Below the pieces are notes generated by a model that was not told the DNA's origin, did no database searches, and was given only the letters and a program-made list of their open reading frames with translations. A stretch of DNA of 64,000 bases. Source: Culex pipiens pallens. Taxonomy: Eukaryota; Arthropoda; Insecta; Diptera; Culicidae. Each line of letters opens with the position of its first letter. Positions within the stretch are counted from its first letter, which is position 1. The DNA is taken from NCBI RefSeq assembly GCF_016801865.2, contig NC_068939.1, positions 72,654,100-72,718,099 on the forward strand, given 5' to 3'. Below, piece by piece: positions 38,827 through 51,069 of the stretch. Position numbers and translations under genes: made by a program.

Positions 38827-39642
38827 GGTTGGGTTCCAGGACCCACAAAAACATCGAGCAATTTGCACTAAATGGTTAGCTCGTTTGCCGAACCCTTTGA
38901 ACTGCAGTGGATTTGCTGTAGCATTGCGTGTAATTTGTCGATGACAGATGGATCGACACATGGAAAGTTCTCTTTTTTCTGTCGGGCGTTTGAAATCCAA
39001 TTTGACGGGAGCCATCGAATTCAGCTGCCCTACAACGCAAACCGACACGGCTGGTAATTTTGAAATTTCAATTACAATAAATCAAAGCTCAACCTCACTT
39101 TGTGTGTAACCCGCTCGCTGCGTTGACAGCTCGCGCGAATCACTTGTGGGGATTTGCCGTTGCGAGCTGAAATTTTCCGGAAAATTTCCGCTTTCAACCA
39201 TACTTGACCAGAAAGGGGGAACATATGGATTAACGGAACCTGAGGGCCACAAAACCCGATATAATTCATGTTCATTTGCGTGCCCTAGATGTCGATCCCG
39301 GAAAATTGACACCGCGGGATTACCGGGGGGGTATCTGGGATGACGACGACGATGGGTAGATTCTGCTGAAATATTTATGTGGCTTGCAGTTCTGAGTTTG
39401 CTTATTTGGCCGCAGCAATGGCTGCCGGAGGCAATGTGGTTCTTACATGCACATTCGCACAAGCGCGTGGGAGGATTGGTTATTATTTAACAATAATTTC
39501 GGTTTGGCCAGAGCTAGTGGATTGTTCGGTGTGGATTTGTGAAAATGATTACGAATGGGGTGGAAATTTTATCCCTTGTCCTGCAGTTTATATTCAAAAA
39601 TAATCTCCATAACTATGCATGTTTGTTTTTATTTAGATATTA
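38827..39642. other. unique DNA right of the triplication, no gene recognised
   Basis: Balanced composition, starting at the triplication border. A minus-strand frame of 126 codons (39082-39462) overlaps frames on the other strand and has no recognisable domain. Confidence 0.5.
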
Positions 39643-40000
39643 GGGTAATTCTCTATCCACTCACACGAAATCGGGAAAAGTTGCCCCGACCCCTCTTCGA
39701 TTTGCGTGAAACTTTGTCCTAAGGGGTAACGATTGTCCCTGCTCACGAATCCGAGGTGTTTTTCAATAATTTGCAGCCTGAAACGGTGATGAGAGAGAAA
39801 TTTGGTGCCAAAGGGACTATTATTTAAAATTAGACGCCCGATTTGATGGCGTACTCAGAATTCCGAAAAAAACGTATTTTTCATCGAAAAAAGCACTAAA
39901 AAAGTTTTAAAAATTCTCCCATTTTCCGTTACTCGACTGTAAAAAAAAATTGGAACATGTCATTTTATGGGAAATTTAATGTACTTTTCGAATCTACATT

Positions 40001-40491
40001 GACCCAGAATGGTCATTTTTTCATTTAGAACAAAATTTTTCATTTTAAGATTTAGGGTTTTTGCTAACTTTGCAGGGTTATTTTTTAGAGTGTAACAATG
40101 TTCTACAAAGTTGTAGAGCAGAAAATTACAAAAAATTTGATGTATAAACATAAGGGGTTTGGTTATAATCATCACGAGTTATCGCGATTTTACGAAAAAA
40201 AAGTTTTGAAAAAGTTGGTTGTCGTCGATCATGGCCATTCATCGTCACCCGCGACAGACACGGACGACGCAAAAAGTTACTTTTTCAAAACTTTTTTTCG
40301 TAAAATCGCGATAACTCGTGATGTTTATAAGCAAACCCCTTATGTTTACATATCAACATTTTTGTAATTGTCTGCTCTACACTTTTGTAGAACATTATTG
40401 CACTCTAAAAAATAACCCTGCAAAATTAGAAAAACACGAAATATTAAAGTGAAATTTTTTGCTCTAAATGAAAAAATGACCCTTTTGCGTC
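40001..40491. mobile_element. foldback element inserted in the left arm of 39643-42950
   Basis: The ends are GACCCAGAATGGTCATTTTT and, inverted, GACGCAAAAGGGTCATTTTT. The element is an imperfect palindrome centred near 40245, with arms meeting around a CG-rich loop (ATCATGGCCATTCATCGTC). The right arm of the host reads AATCTACATTGCACAGTGG straight through, proving the insertion. The exact duplication is unclear because ATTG/AATG lies at the junctions. Confidence 0.82.
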
Positions 40492-41588
40492 AATGCACAG
40501 TGGTCCAGATCGCAAAATTAAGTGGAAAATTGATTTTCCGAAAAATTGTGACGTTTTGGAGCTTTGGTGTCTTCAGAAGAGTTGTTGCAAATGGAAAGGG
40601 GCAACTTTTGGTTTGGTTGAAAATTAGGGTGGTTCACGATTAGGGTGATTTTGAAAATCTAACTTTACAGTAATATTTTTGGGATTTTTTTCGTCTTCTA
40701 GAAAGTTGTTGGGCTAACCAATTCAAGCAACTTTGTCGAAGACACCAAAATTTTATCTCGTAATCTACGCCGTAATTTACATGGAAACCCAAAATATGAC
40801 CAAAAATCGATTTTTCGACATTTTGGGTCAATTCTGAGGACAGATTCAGATTCAGCGGGCAAAATTACATGGAAAAACATATATTTGGACAATTTTCGAA
40901 ATTCGTTAGGATGGTCCCATAAGGTTTTCCCTTTAAAATTAGACTTTTTCAAATGAAGATATCTCGAGTTTAAAGAAAAACACCCCTGGGATTTTTCCAG
41001 CGTTTGTAGTGCTGGATCTCGTCTTTCAAATGCAACCTGGCGCTTAAAATTTGGCTTGCGCCATTTCGAGATATTTAAGTTTTAAATTTGCATCTTTTTT
41101 ACCTTAAAATGGCTGTAACTTTTGACCCTTAAGTCCAAATTGACAAGTCAAAAAATGAAAATGTTCGTTTTTTAGAGCTCTAAAAGTGCTCCGAGTATCA
41201 CTTTTCTCTAAAAGTTAACCCTGAATTGCCACGTTCAAAAAACTGATTTTTGAAGGTTTGCTCAGATGCTTTCTATAAATTTGGTCATAGAAGGCGTAGA
41301 TTACGAGATAAAATTTTGGTGTCTTCGACAAAGTTGCTTGAATTGGCCAGTCCAACAACTTTTTAAAAGACGAAAAAAATCCCAAAAATATTCTTGTAAA
41401 GTTAGATTTTCAAAATCACCCTAATCGTGAACCACCCTAATTTTCAACCAAACCAAAATTTGCCCCTTTCCATTTGCAACAACTCTTCTCAAAACACCAA
41501 AGCTCCAAAACGTCACCATTTTTAGGAAAATCCATTTTCCACTTAATTTTGCGATCTGGACCACTGTGCAATGTAGATTCGAAAAGTA

Positions 41589-42535
41589 GGGGAGAGTGGG
41601 GAGACTTGATCCCCGGGGACACTTGATCCCAAGCCTGTATCTCATCAGCATGTGGGTAAAACAATTAGCTTTCTTCTAGTGAGTTGTGCAAAATTAACTA
41701 AAACTCATTGTAGAAAACAAAGAAAAAAAATTAAAAAATGTTTAGATTAAGTTACACACATTTTTCTAAAACGAGCTGCCAAAAACTTCCAAGAGATCTT
41801 TTTTCTTTGTTTTAGTATGTATAGAAAACACTCAAAAATTATTCAAAAAAATATTTTTTATACATGAATTGTTTGATAAACTTATCAACTCCAAAACCCT
41901 TACGCATTTGATGTTAAATTTATCGTCATACTATTTTTACAATCAATTGTTTAAAAAAGTGCGTTTAGGGAGACTTGATCCCTGCATTTTTACAGTCACT
42001 GGAATCAGCCTCAAGATTAATTAATTGGGCTGGGTTTTCATACATAGTTTCCTTTAGTATAGTTGTACATAACTAATTGCAGTTTGAACCTTTTTTCAAA
42101 AGTTTTGTAAACAAAAATTTCCAGCTTTTGTAAACATGCTTAATTTTGGTCTTAAAAATAATATTTTAAGTTTTCAAATATTTTACATACTAAACTTGAT
42201 ATATTTTGAACACAAACGTACAGGTTTTATGTGAAATTGCTGTAACTTATAGAAAATTAAAAGTTTGGATGAATAAGAAACATTTTGCTTAAGATTTCTT
42301 CAAAATGTTGAAAGGGGGATCAAGTTACCCCTAACATTTTTAAAATGCCGGTTTAAAATATTTTTTTTAAACGCTTGGCATGATTCGAAGAGTTCATCTG
42401 ATGAAATATCCTTATTAGCCAAACACAGATGAATGTTTAAGCTTTCAATTCATGCAAAAAGTTTATAGTTTTGTGATAAATTGACAGAGTTATGTGCGAT
42501 ACAAAAAAAGGGGATCAAGTCTCCCCACTCTCCCC
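41589..42535. mobile_element. TA-flanked MITE (947 bp) with GGGGAGAGTGGGGAG ends and internal end-motif repeats
   Basis: Inverted ends GGGGAGAGTGGGGAGACTTG are flanked by TA (41587-41588, 42536-42537). The left arm of the host palindrome (near 39975-39995) reads the same target as TTCGAAAAGTACATTAAAT on the opposite strand, the empty site, so the TA duplication is shown directly. The motif GGGAGACTTGATCCC or its complement recurs inside near 41620, 41968 and 42316. TA duplication fits the Tc1/mariner group. No transposase frame. Confidence 0.9.
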
Positions 42536-42950
42536 TACATTAAATTTTCCATAAAATGACATGTTCCAAAAAAAATTTACAGTCGAGTAACGGAAAATGG
42601 GAGAATTTTTAAAACTTTTTCAGTGTTTTTTTTTTCGATGAAAAATACGTTTTTTCGGAATTCTGAGTACGCCATCAAATCGGGCGTCTAATTTTAAATA
42701 AAAGTCCCTTTAGCACCAAATTTCTATCTCAACACCGTTTCAGGCTGCAAATTATTGAAAAACACCTCTTTTTTCGCATGTTCAAAAATGGAAGGGGTCG
42801 TCCCGCCCCTCCGTCACGAGATATCAAAAAACGGACCTCGGATTCGTGATCAGGGACAAAAGTTACCCCTTAGGACAAAGTTTCACGCAAATCGAAGAGG
42901 GGTCGGGGCAACTTTTCCCGATTTCGTGTGAGTTGGTAGAGAATTACTCA

Positions 42951-45640
42951 AATACAAACTCAAAAAATATTTATAAAACACAAAATAAAAAAGGCCAATG
43001 CAAATTTTGTATCAAGTTTTATTCCCTCTTCATTATCTCTCAAAAAAATCTTAAAAATATGTTATATAATTAAAACTAAATAATAAATTACTAAAACTAT
43101 GAAAAAAAAATCAAAAATCCTGAAATAGAAATTTATAGAAAAAATGCGCAATACTTGAACATCAGGTTGGTATAAGAAATAAAATAAAGAAAAAAAAGTG
43201 AAAAAACTGTTACAACTTAAAAAACCCATAAAATTTGAAAAAAAAATTTGAACTCAGATATTTAGAAATCCAAAATATGAAATTTTTATTTTGATTTTAA
43301 ATTTCAAAATTTAGAACTATGAAAAATTTAAATTTTAGAAATTATGAAATTGTTTTTCAAAAATAAAAAAATTAAAACAAAAATTCAAACCTTCAAAAAA
43401 ATTATCTATAAATAAAAATTACCTCATTCAAAATTTTTGATGTCTAAGAATTTAAAATTTTTAACCAATGAAATTGTGAAATTGGAATACTTTCTTTTTT
43501 TAGATTTTGATGCTTTGAACTTTTGAAATGCGGTCACATCTGACGTTTCACGTGTAAATGCGTAAGTCACGTTGAAATGTATCCCGAAAAACTCAATTCC
43601 CCGAGATCTTGCGAAAGAGCTATGAGATCAACTTGGAGAATTGTTGAATTCATATTTATAAATTTTTAACTTTGGAAAGTGTAAAATTTGAAATTGTTAT
43701 ATTATCGTCATCAGGGGTGAGTATGCTTCATACAAAAATGCTTGTTTGACCCCCCGGTAACTCTTTTCTGATGTAATATTATTTCAATTTAGACTGAAAA
43801 AGTTCCAAAACACTGGAATAGTAGTGAATTTACACATTTTTAGAGGTGAAAGTAAACATTTTTTTATGACAGAAAAATTGTACCCATTCCCAGATGAAAT
43901 TTTACTATAATGTTTTTTACTATGTAGCTGAAGTGGAATTTTGGCCAAGACTTCTGATAATCGATGTATTAACTAATGTTCTGCTCACTTGAGGGATATT
44001 CCGCCAAGCGAGCAACAGTACACAAATCGCAACCCTTCGCAGTTCTCCGCGAAGAACGTTGTCTAAATCCATCAGCAGTTTCGCGAAACTACTCGTACAA
44101 GCATTTTCTGTAGAACTCGTAAAGTAGAGTCTGCAACGACCTGGGTTCGTCTATAACATACACTTGTGGAATGCAACGATTTTGATTGATAGTGAACTAT
44201 TCAATTGGCCTGGTCATAGTATGAGGTTTGAAAGAAGGGACGGTGCTTAATTTGCATATCGTTGATTCAGCCAATTTCTCAACTTCGGGAACAAATTGTT
44301 CTTGCGTATATTTTACAATACCTTTGCATGGGAAAAAATAGAAATACTTGTCCCGAAGGGTTTAAAAATTGTTGAAATGGAAATTCTAACAAGAAGTGTA
44401 GATTAGTAGATTAGTACGTGATTTTAATGGAACTTTTTTTAACACAAATTCCCCATTGCATAATAGTTGTTTTATCATTTTCACAAGAATCATAATCGAC
44501 TCATGCAATGTTGTAAAGTGACCTAATTATTTGCCCATCCGGGCTTTACGGTTCCTGCAAAAATCACACACAAACCGGGAAGCAACCACCTGGAATGGTG
44601 TGCTTCCCATCCCGTTTGGATGCTAATTAATTAAAATTTCATAGCACCGTGTGAACATTTTTCTATATCTCGTGTGTTGCAATTTTACAGTGATTTCAGA
44701 GGCGTGAAAATCTAGCATACCTCGTTTGCGGTAATGATCAGGTTTTCACAGCTCAGAACACGCCCTGGACGTGCCTGTCATTCCACCGCTGAATCTCCGC
44801 GTAAAATGGGAAATTTAATTTAATTTTACTCTTCCCTGGCGGAGCACTAATTGTGCCAATGGTAGGGTGGTTCTTAATCACAAGTTTTTATTGTGAAACG
44901 ATCCGCAACGAATTTCAACTGTACCACCCTAACCTGCATGGAAATCCCACAGGACACGCGAACCTGTCAGGTGGTGAAAGAATTCCGAACACAGGCAGTG
45001 ACGGGACATCACGTCGTTAATTTTATTTACACCTCTGCTATACGTCCACTCTTCCCTGCTCCTGGACTACTCTAACTCTACAAGTGAACAGTTCCGATGA
45101 AGTTTTCCGGATCCTTCCGGAAAATTGTCCCATCGTGACCCCCACCCCCTACTCGCAAAGCTAAGACCTACATTCCAGAGAAACCTTCGAAGAAGTTTAG
45201 CCCTTCGGTGGTTAGCCATAAAATCATCACCCGTCGGAATCGAAAAAAGGAAAGTCCGTTTTCGGCGAAGTTTTCGGCTGTTGATCAACACGGATGGTTG
45301 CGAAGAAGGTGGGAGGGTTTTGCGGTACTTCTTAAGAAAAGATACACCATTGGTGAGAAAAGTAAAAGTTTCCTGTGAAGGTTTCTGATGAACTTTTTGT
45401 TGGCTTCTGATAACACACCTTATTTTAGATAGAATTATTATTTTCGTGGATCTCAGATATTTTTATATTTAATACATATTTTTTTAGGATTTACAAAATC
45501 CTCTCTGCGCTGAGCACGTTTTAATTTTTATAAATCATGTTCTTGGATTGCCACTCCAGACTTGATATATCCGATGATGTGATTTTCTGAAGGTTTCTTA
45601 AAAACTTCGGACAATCGAATCAGTATAATTTTTTTTTAAT
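42951..45640. other. no gene recognised
   Basis: 42951-43480 is A-rich low complexity. 43930-45400 is low-repeat with balanced patches and one micro-MITE; no consistent frame. Confidence 0.5.
44865..44929. mobile_element. 65-bp micro-MITE with GGGTGGTT ends, TA-flanked
   Basis: Ends GGGTGGTTCTTAATCACA and GTACCACCC, with TA at 44863-44864 and 44930-44931. It is nearly a pure hairpin. GGGTGGTTC also appears at about 8027 and 40627. Confidence 0.55.
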
Positions 45641-45754
45641 TATTTTTTTTGTAATTTCTATTTTTGTATTTTTTTGTAATTTTGTATTTTTAGTAATTTT
45701 AGAAATTTAAGTTATTTAAGTAATTTTAGTCATTTTTGTAATTTTTGTGTGTTT

Positions 45755-46010
45755 TGTAAGTTTTGTAATTCAAGTAATTTTAGTAATTTTTGTATGTTTT
45801 GTAAGTATTGTAAATTTAGTAATTTTAGTAATTTTAGTAATTTTAGTAATTTTAGTAATTTTAGTAATTTTAGTAATTTAAGTAATTTTAGTAATTTTAG
45901 TAATTTTAGTAATTTTAGTAATTTTAGTAATTTTTGTAATTTTAGTAATTTTAGTAATTTTAGTAATTTTAGTAATTTTTGTAATTTTTGTAATTTTAGT
46001 AATTTTTTTT
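45755..46010. repeat. (AGTAATTTT)n minisatellite
   Basis: Nine-base tandem repeat AGTAATTTT with occasional TGTAATTTT variants, loosening into T-rich DNA from about 45640. The 87-codon frame reading FSNFSNFSN is its translation, not a gene. It directly abuts the family A palindrome at 46075. Confidence 0.92.
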
Positions 46011-46074
46011 AATTGTTGAAATTCTTTTATTTTTTTTAGTTTTTGTATTTTTTGTATTTTAGTATTTTAGTATT

Positions 46075-47876
46075 GAGCAGTTCTCTACGGAATCGGTCTT
46101 TTTTCTTTAATTTTAATTTTTGTATTTTTTAATCCGGCTGAAACTTTTTTGGTGCCTTTGGTATGCCCAAAGAAGCCATTTTGCATCATTAGTTCGTTCA
46201 TATAATATTCCATACAAATTTGGCAGCTGTCCATACAAAAATGATATGTGAAAATTCAAAAATCCGTATCTTTTGAAGGAATTTTTTGATCGATCTGGTG
46301 TCTTCGGCAAAGTTGTAGGTATGGATATGGACTACACTGAAAAAAAATGATACACGGTAAAAAAATTTTTGGTGATTTTTAATTTCACTTTTTGTCACTT
46401 AAACTTGATTTACAAAAAAACACTATTTTTAATTTTTTTTATTTTTTGATATGTTTTAGAGGGCATTCAAATGCCAACTTTTCAGAAATTTCCAGAATGG
46501 GCAAAAAATCTTTGACCGAGTTATGATTTTTTTAATCAATACAGATTTTTTCAAAAAATCGAAATATTGGTCGCAAAAATTTGTCAACTTCATTTTTCGA
46601 TGTAAATTCGAATTTGCAATCAAAAAGTACTTTAGTGAATTTTTGATAAAATGCACCGTTTTCAAGTTATAGCCATTTTTAGTTAACTTTTTTTTAAAAA
46701 AGTCGCAGTTTTTCATTTTTTTAAATTAGTGCCCATGTTTGCCCATCTCTGAAAAAAATATTTTTGAAAAGCTGAGAAAATTCTCTATATTTTGCTTCAT
46801 TGCAACTAATGGTCCGATATGCAATGTAAAACTATGAAACATTAGTGAAATTTTCCGATCTTTTCGAAAAAAATGTTTTCAAAAACTTAAAAATCGAGAC
46901 TAACATTTCAAAAGGGCGTAATATTGAATGTTTGGCCCGTTTGAAATGTTAGTCTAGATTTTAAATTTTTGAAAATATGTTTTTCGAAAAGATCGGAAAA
47001 TTTCACGAATGTTTCATATTTTAACATTATAAATCGGACCATTAGTTGCTGAGATATCGACATTAGAAAATTGCGGGTTGTTGGGGTGAGACTTAGAAAA
47101 CATAAATTTTCCTGTTTTTTAACCTTTGCATGGCAATATCTCAGCAACTAAGGGTCGTATCAACAAAGTGCAAGGAAGTAAAATATAGAGAATTTTCTCA
47201 GCTTTTCAAAAATATTTTTTTCAGAGATGGGCAAACATGGGCACTAATTAAAAAAAAAGAAAAACTGCGACTTTTTAAAAAAAAAGTTAACTAAAAATGG
47301 CTATAACTTGAAAACGGTGCATTTTATCAAAAATTCACTAAAGTACTTTTTGATTGCAAATTCGAATTTACATCGAAAAATGAAGTTGACATATTTTTGC
47401 GACCAATATTTCGATTTTTTGAAAAAATCTGTATTGATTAAAAAAATCATAACTCGGTCAAAGATTTTTTGCCCATTCTGGAAATTTCTGAAAAGTTGGC
47501 ATTTGATGTCCTCAAAAACATATAAAAAAAAAATAGTGTTTTTTTGCAAATCAAGTTTAAGTGACAAAAAGTGAAATTAAAAATCATTTAAAAAAATATT
47601 ACCGTGTATCATTTTTTTTCAGTGTAGTCCATATCCATACCTACAACTTTGCCGAAGACACCAAATCGATCAAAAAATTCCTTCAAAAGATACAGATTTT
47701 TGAATTTTCACATATCATTTTTGTATGGACAGCTGCCAAATTTGTATGGAAAATTATATGAACGAACTAATGATGCAAAATGGCTTCTTTGGGCATACCA
47801 AAGGCACCAAAAAAGTTTCAGCCGGATTAAAAAATACAAAAAAAAATCGAATGACCGAAATCTCAGAGAATTGCTC
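46075..47876. mobile_element. palindromic element, family A, complete copy, target duplication TATT
   Basis: The 1.8-kb element starts GAGCAGTTCTCTACGGAATC and ends with the mirrored GAGAATTGCTC. It is flanked by TATT (46071-46074, 47877-47880); the direct repeat can be extended to 12 bp (TATTTTAGTATT), but the site is low-complexity. The two arms of about 850 bp meet at a centre near 46925, where GACTAACATTTCAAAAGGGC faces its complement. The conserved core lies at about 46297 (plus) and 47646 (minus). No internal frame is convincing. Confidence 0.9.
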
Positions 47877-48149
47877 TATTTTAGTATTTTTGTATTTTTG
47901 TATTTGTAATTTTGTTTTATTTATTTTTTATTTTTTAACTGCCTTGTCAAGGGTTAATTTCGCGAGGGTCTTACAAGTACACACCACGATGAATGCTAAT
48001 TATCGCGAGCGCCGCCAACCCATGCGTGATTAACGACCGCGAAATTTACATAAAAAGAATACGACGAGGAGGAAACCCCCTTTCTTGGGTTAGAAAACAA
48101 GCCGTTTGAGGCAGGGCTTGGATCTAGAACTATGGGTTCTGTTGGGCGT

Positions 48150-49000
48150 TCCATTACATCATGCAGGTGTCTCTAGCAGGTTAATGCAACAATGTTTTCC
48201 AAAGAGATTATCTGACGTTCTATGCAGGCTGCAGGTGACGGATGTTTTGATGGGCGATTGTGTTGCCCCCGGAAGGTACACACACACACTTTGTGGGTTC
48301 TTCAAAACCGTAGTTGTACCGTTCAGATTGATGGAGTCCACGTCCAATAATGTTGCACCTCGAACAAGGTAAAGTGTTTACGATCGCGGCAAAACTGGCA
48401 AATCTTCGCGCCAGACATCAGGCAGCAGTCATCAAGGTGGCGATTCTTTGCAAAATCCTAATAGGGATTTTTTTACAAATTTCTGCATTCTATTTTGAGA
48501 TTTTTCAAGTCATCTTTCAGCTTCCGTACCCAGTTGACTTGTACTGCATTTTGACATGGTGGGCGCCGTTGATGACCAGGATGAAAATGGTTGATTTCAC
48601 AGAGAATCGCTCAGGTACAACTTTTGATGGTGATGCAGCAGCAGCGATTTCGAGGTCAATAGCACTTCTCTTCATAAAAGCGCCTCTGTCTGGGAATTTC
48701 GACCGTCTGGGCAGCACACAAAGTCATCGGCATCGTCAAACCTTTATTTTTTTTTTCGGTGATTTGACGTCGGCAAAAGTGGACATTAGAGCGTCGTCGT
48801 CGTGGTTGGATACCTGACTGGACCGACCCTCGACGGAGTTGTGCAGTTGATTGACATCTAAGCCAATATCCATAGGGGAGGATGAAACAAAGGATTTTGT
48901 TGTCCTTACACGATCAAGTGACGTAAGCGACATATTAGATGCAGAATTGAATATTATTGGAAATTCTTCAAATGATGGAATTTCAGCAATTTTCAAAATG
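48150..49000 (-). pseudogene. decayed reading frame of unknown origin
   Basis: Read on the minus strand, three consecutive protein-like stretches lie in different frames. One is at 48996-48736, with segments such as SSPMDIGLDVNQLHNSVEGR and STFADVKSPKKK. A second is at about 48717-48517, and the third at about 48347-48159. The first breaks at an A-run near 48745-48755, where a frameshift would carry it on, and later parts contain stops. Composition is more balanced than in the neighbouring DNA. This looks like an old coding sequence broken by indels, for example a degraded retroelement ORF or a retrocopy. I could not name a family. A chance set of ORFs is not excluded. Confidence 0.3.
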
Positions 49001-50252
49001 TTTCATTATTTTTTTACATTCACCAAACTTAAGATTGAATGTTTAAAAAAGGTTAAATAATGCTAAATGTTCATCATTTAATCAAAAAACAACTCAAGAA
49101 TAAGCAAAACTTGAAGCAACTCAAAATGGTCACTGCCATTAATTAACACATTTTTTGCAGCGCGATTTCCAAAGCGTGAACAATCTTGTCGAAAAATATG
49201 CACTTGGAAAAGGCCGAAACAAGCCCATAAATCTCAACCACCAGAAAAAATAAAACAACAAAAAAGAAAGAAAAACAAAAATGCACTTCTCATTCAATCT
49301 CAAGTGGGCGAAACTGAGAGAGGGAAAGCTTCTGGGGTCGCGCAGTATCAAGTGGAAAAGCAACCGCCAAAATACTGCTCTCAAAATGTATGGAAAAATA
49401 GAAGTAGTCAAACTGGGAAAACGAAATCGCACAGTGGAGTGAATATTGATTTTTTTTTTTAGAAAAAAACCTTTTTTGAAATTTTTCTTTTTCAGAATTA
49501 AAAAAAACTGAATATATTTATTTGAACACAAATAATTTTGACCGCAAATTCCTTCCAATTCTCCCACTGTGCACTCCCGTGGTAATTCGCGGCAGCGAGT
49601 CCAATCCCCGAAAAAACAAAGAGACCAACTTTTTTTTTTGTTTTATTTCTCGCCAAACCATTCACCACTCTCCAGCCGCCGCGCGGTCCAATTTCAATTC
49701 CTCGTTGAGACTTTTCAGACTTGGTTTTTTTTGCTTCAAGTGAACCGGGACGATGCTCATTAGCAATCAAATGGTCACAGAGAGAGGGAGTGAGAAGTTT
49801 AATAGCACGCGCGGTTGAATGAATGACACAAGAAAAATACAACAGAACCATTGAAAAGTAAATGTCTGAGGGATTTGAGCTTGTAATTTCGGGGTGTCAA
49901 TACGGCTGATTAACGGCGATTGCGTGGGGTCACGGAGCGACTTTGGGAAATTGAGAGGAATAAGTTGAGACTAGATTTAGTGTCATTAAATTGTTTGAAA
50001 TCAACTGTTGACCATTTTGCTGGAGTTAAAAAAAGTTTTTTTTTTAATTTCAAACACAGTATGATTCTGTAGTTTTTATCAATTCATTTATTACAGTGTA
50101 AACTCCTGAGAAGTTTTGCTTTATTGGTCAATACCGGTGCCCTTCCAAGAGACCTTTTGCTTCTTTGGTCAATACCGGCTCCCTCCCAGTAGACATGTAG
50201 ATCGGCAAAATGAAGGAATGCAAGTACTGGTCTGAACTTTAAAGAAATTAAT
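49001..50252. other. no gene recognised
   Basis: Low-repeat intronic DNA; long minus-strand frames (142 and 117 codons) are Phe/Lys-rich and unlikely to be genes. Confidence 0.5.
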
Positions 50253-50691
50253 TTAAAAAAATGGCGTAACCACCAGCAATTTATCATCGTTTCCCACAAA
50301 CAAAGATTTCAACTCGACGACCTTAACGCTCAGCGAACGTGTCCCGCGTGACCATCGCGCTAATCTGCTCGACCGGTGCTTCTTACAGAGATCGTCATCC
50401 GGACTGAATCTCTCACGATACTTCGATGGTCTAGAAGGTGCGCGCACCCGCGAGATAATCGCCTTTATTGGCGCGCCCCAAAGGGTTACTGGCGCCTCCT
50501 GTTACGCTTCTATTCAGAGCTTACACATGATTGGATGAACATTTTATGGCGGCACTTAATCGATCAAGATTGTCGGTGATGAATTTCTTGGGCATAATTT
50601 TGGTAGACGGCCGTAGGCGCACACAAGAATGCGTTTGACGTCAAGCGCTTTATCCTTCGGATGAATTCCCCGGTGAAAAACGGTGATCCTT
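50253..50691 (-). other. candidate minus-strand transcript exon or regulatory block
   Basis: On the minus strand a strong pyrimidine tract and acceptor (TTTTCTGTTTCCAG, ending at 50692) precede a block with balanced base composition. The first frame is open for 45 codons (for example HPKDKALDVKRILVCAYGRL) to a TAA at about 50554-50556. A second ORF follows at 50447-50253, with SPDDDLCKKHRSSRLARWSR. Neither matches a family I know. It lies on the same strand as nmo, so an untranslated or alternative nmo exon is possible, but its frame does not feed the known kinase exon directly. Confidence 0.25.
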
Positions 50692-51069
50692 ACCTGGAAA
50701 CAGAAAATAGAACAGAGAGAAAAAAAAAACGCGTTAGTATCTTCATGCGTCATGCATTCAGGGGGTCGTTTTCATAAAGGCAAAGTTCATGGAACAAACG
50801 CACGCCAATCATGCGATGTGATATAAGTAATGTTTTGTATGCAGCCAAGGTTGGCCTTTATGACTAAAATTAGATGTGCTCAACAACAGTACAGCGCTCA
50901 TTAGTGTGATTACAATTTGCGAAACTTATTTATCTAGTCCTTATCGGTGAATAGAACTGAATACTTTAATTCTAATGGGAAAATGAAGTAATTAATCTTG
51001 GTAGATGAAACAAGTCAAGTTGATAAATGGCGCGATCGTAAGTCATATTTAAAAATGAATGATATTAAT

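Larger units (their letters stand above)
39643..42950. mobile_element. large palindromic element (family C) with one insertion in each arm
   Basis: The outer ends read GGGTAATTCTCTATCCACTC (left) and, inverted, GAGTAATTCTCTACCAACTC (right). The next ~100 bp mirror well, for example CGAAATCGGGAAAAGTTGCC. The left arm is 39643-40771, the right arm 41293-42950, the spacer 40772-41292. The left arm holds a 491-bp insertion at 40001-40491; the right arm holds a 947-bp insertion at 41589-42535 and about 60 bp near 42770-42835 that the left arm lacks. No clear flanking duplication was found. Each arm carries the GGTGTCTTC core twice. Confidence 0.85.

Noticed and set aside
45749..46012. 87-codon FSN-repeat ORF
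   Set aside because: It is simply the (AGTAATTTT)n minisatellite translated.
46308..47876. Possible CRISPR or tandem array from recurring short conserved blocks
   Set aside because: The blocks are mirrored arms of palindromic transposons in a eukaryotic genome, without regular direct repeats and spacers.
48350..48817. 155-codon plus-strand ORF
   Set aside because: It is antisense to the broken minus-strand frame, whose residues look more protein-like. The plus frame has no recognisable motif.
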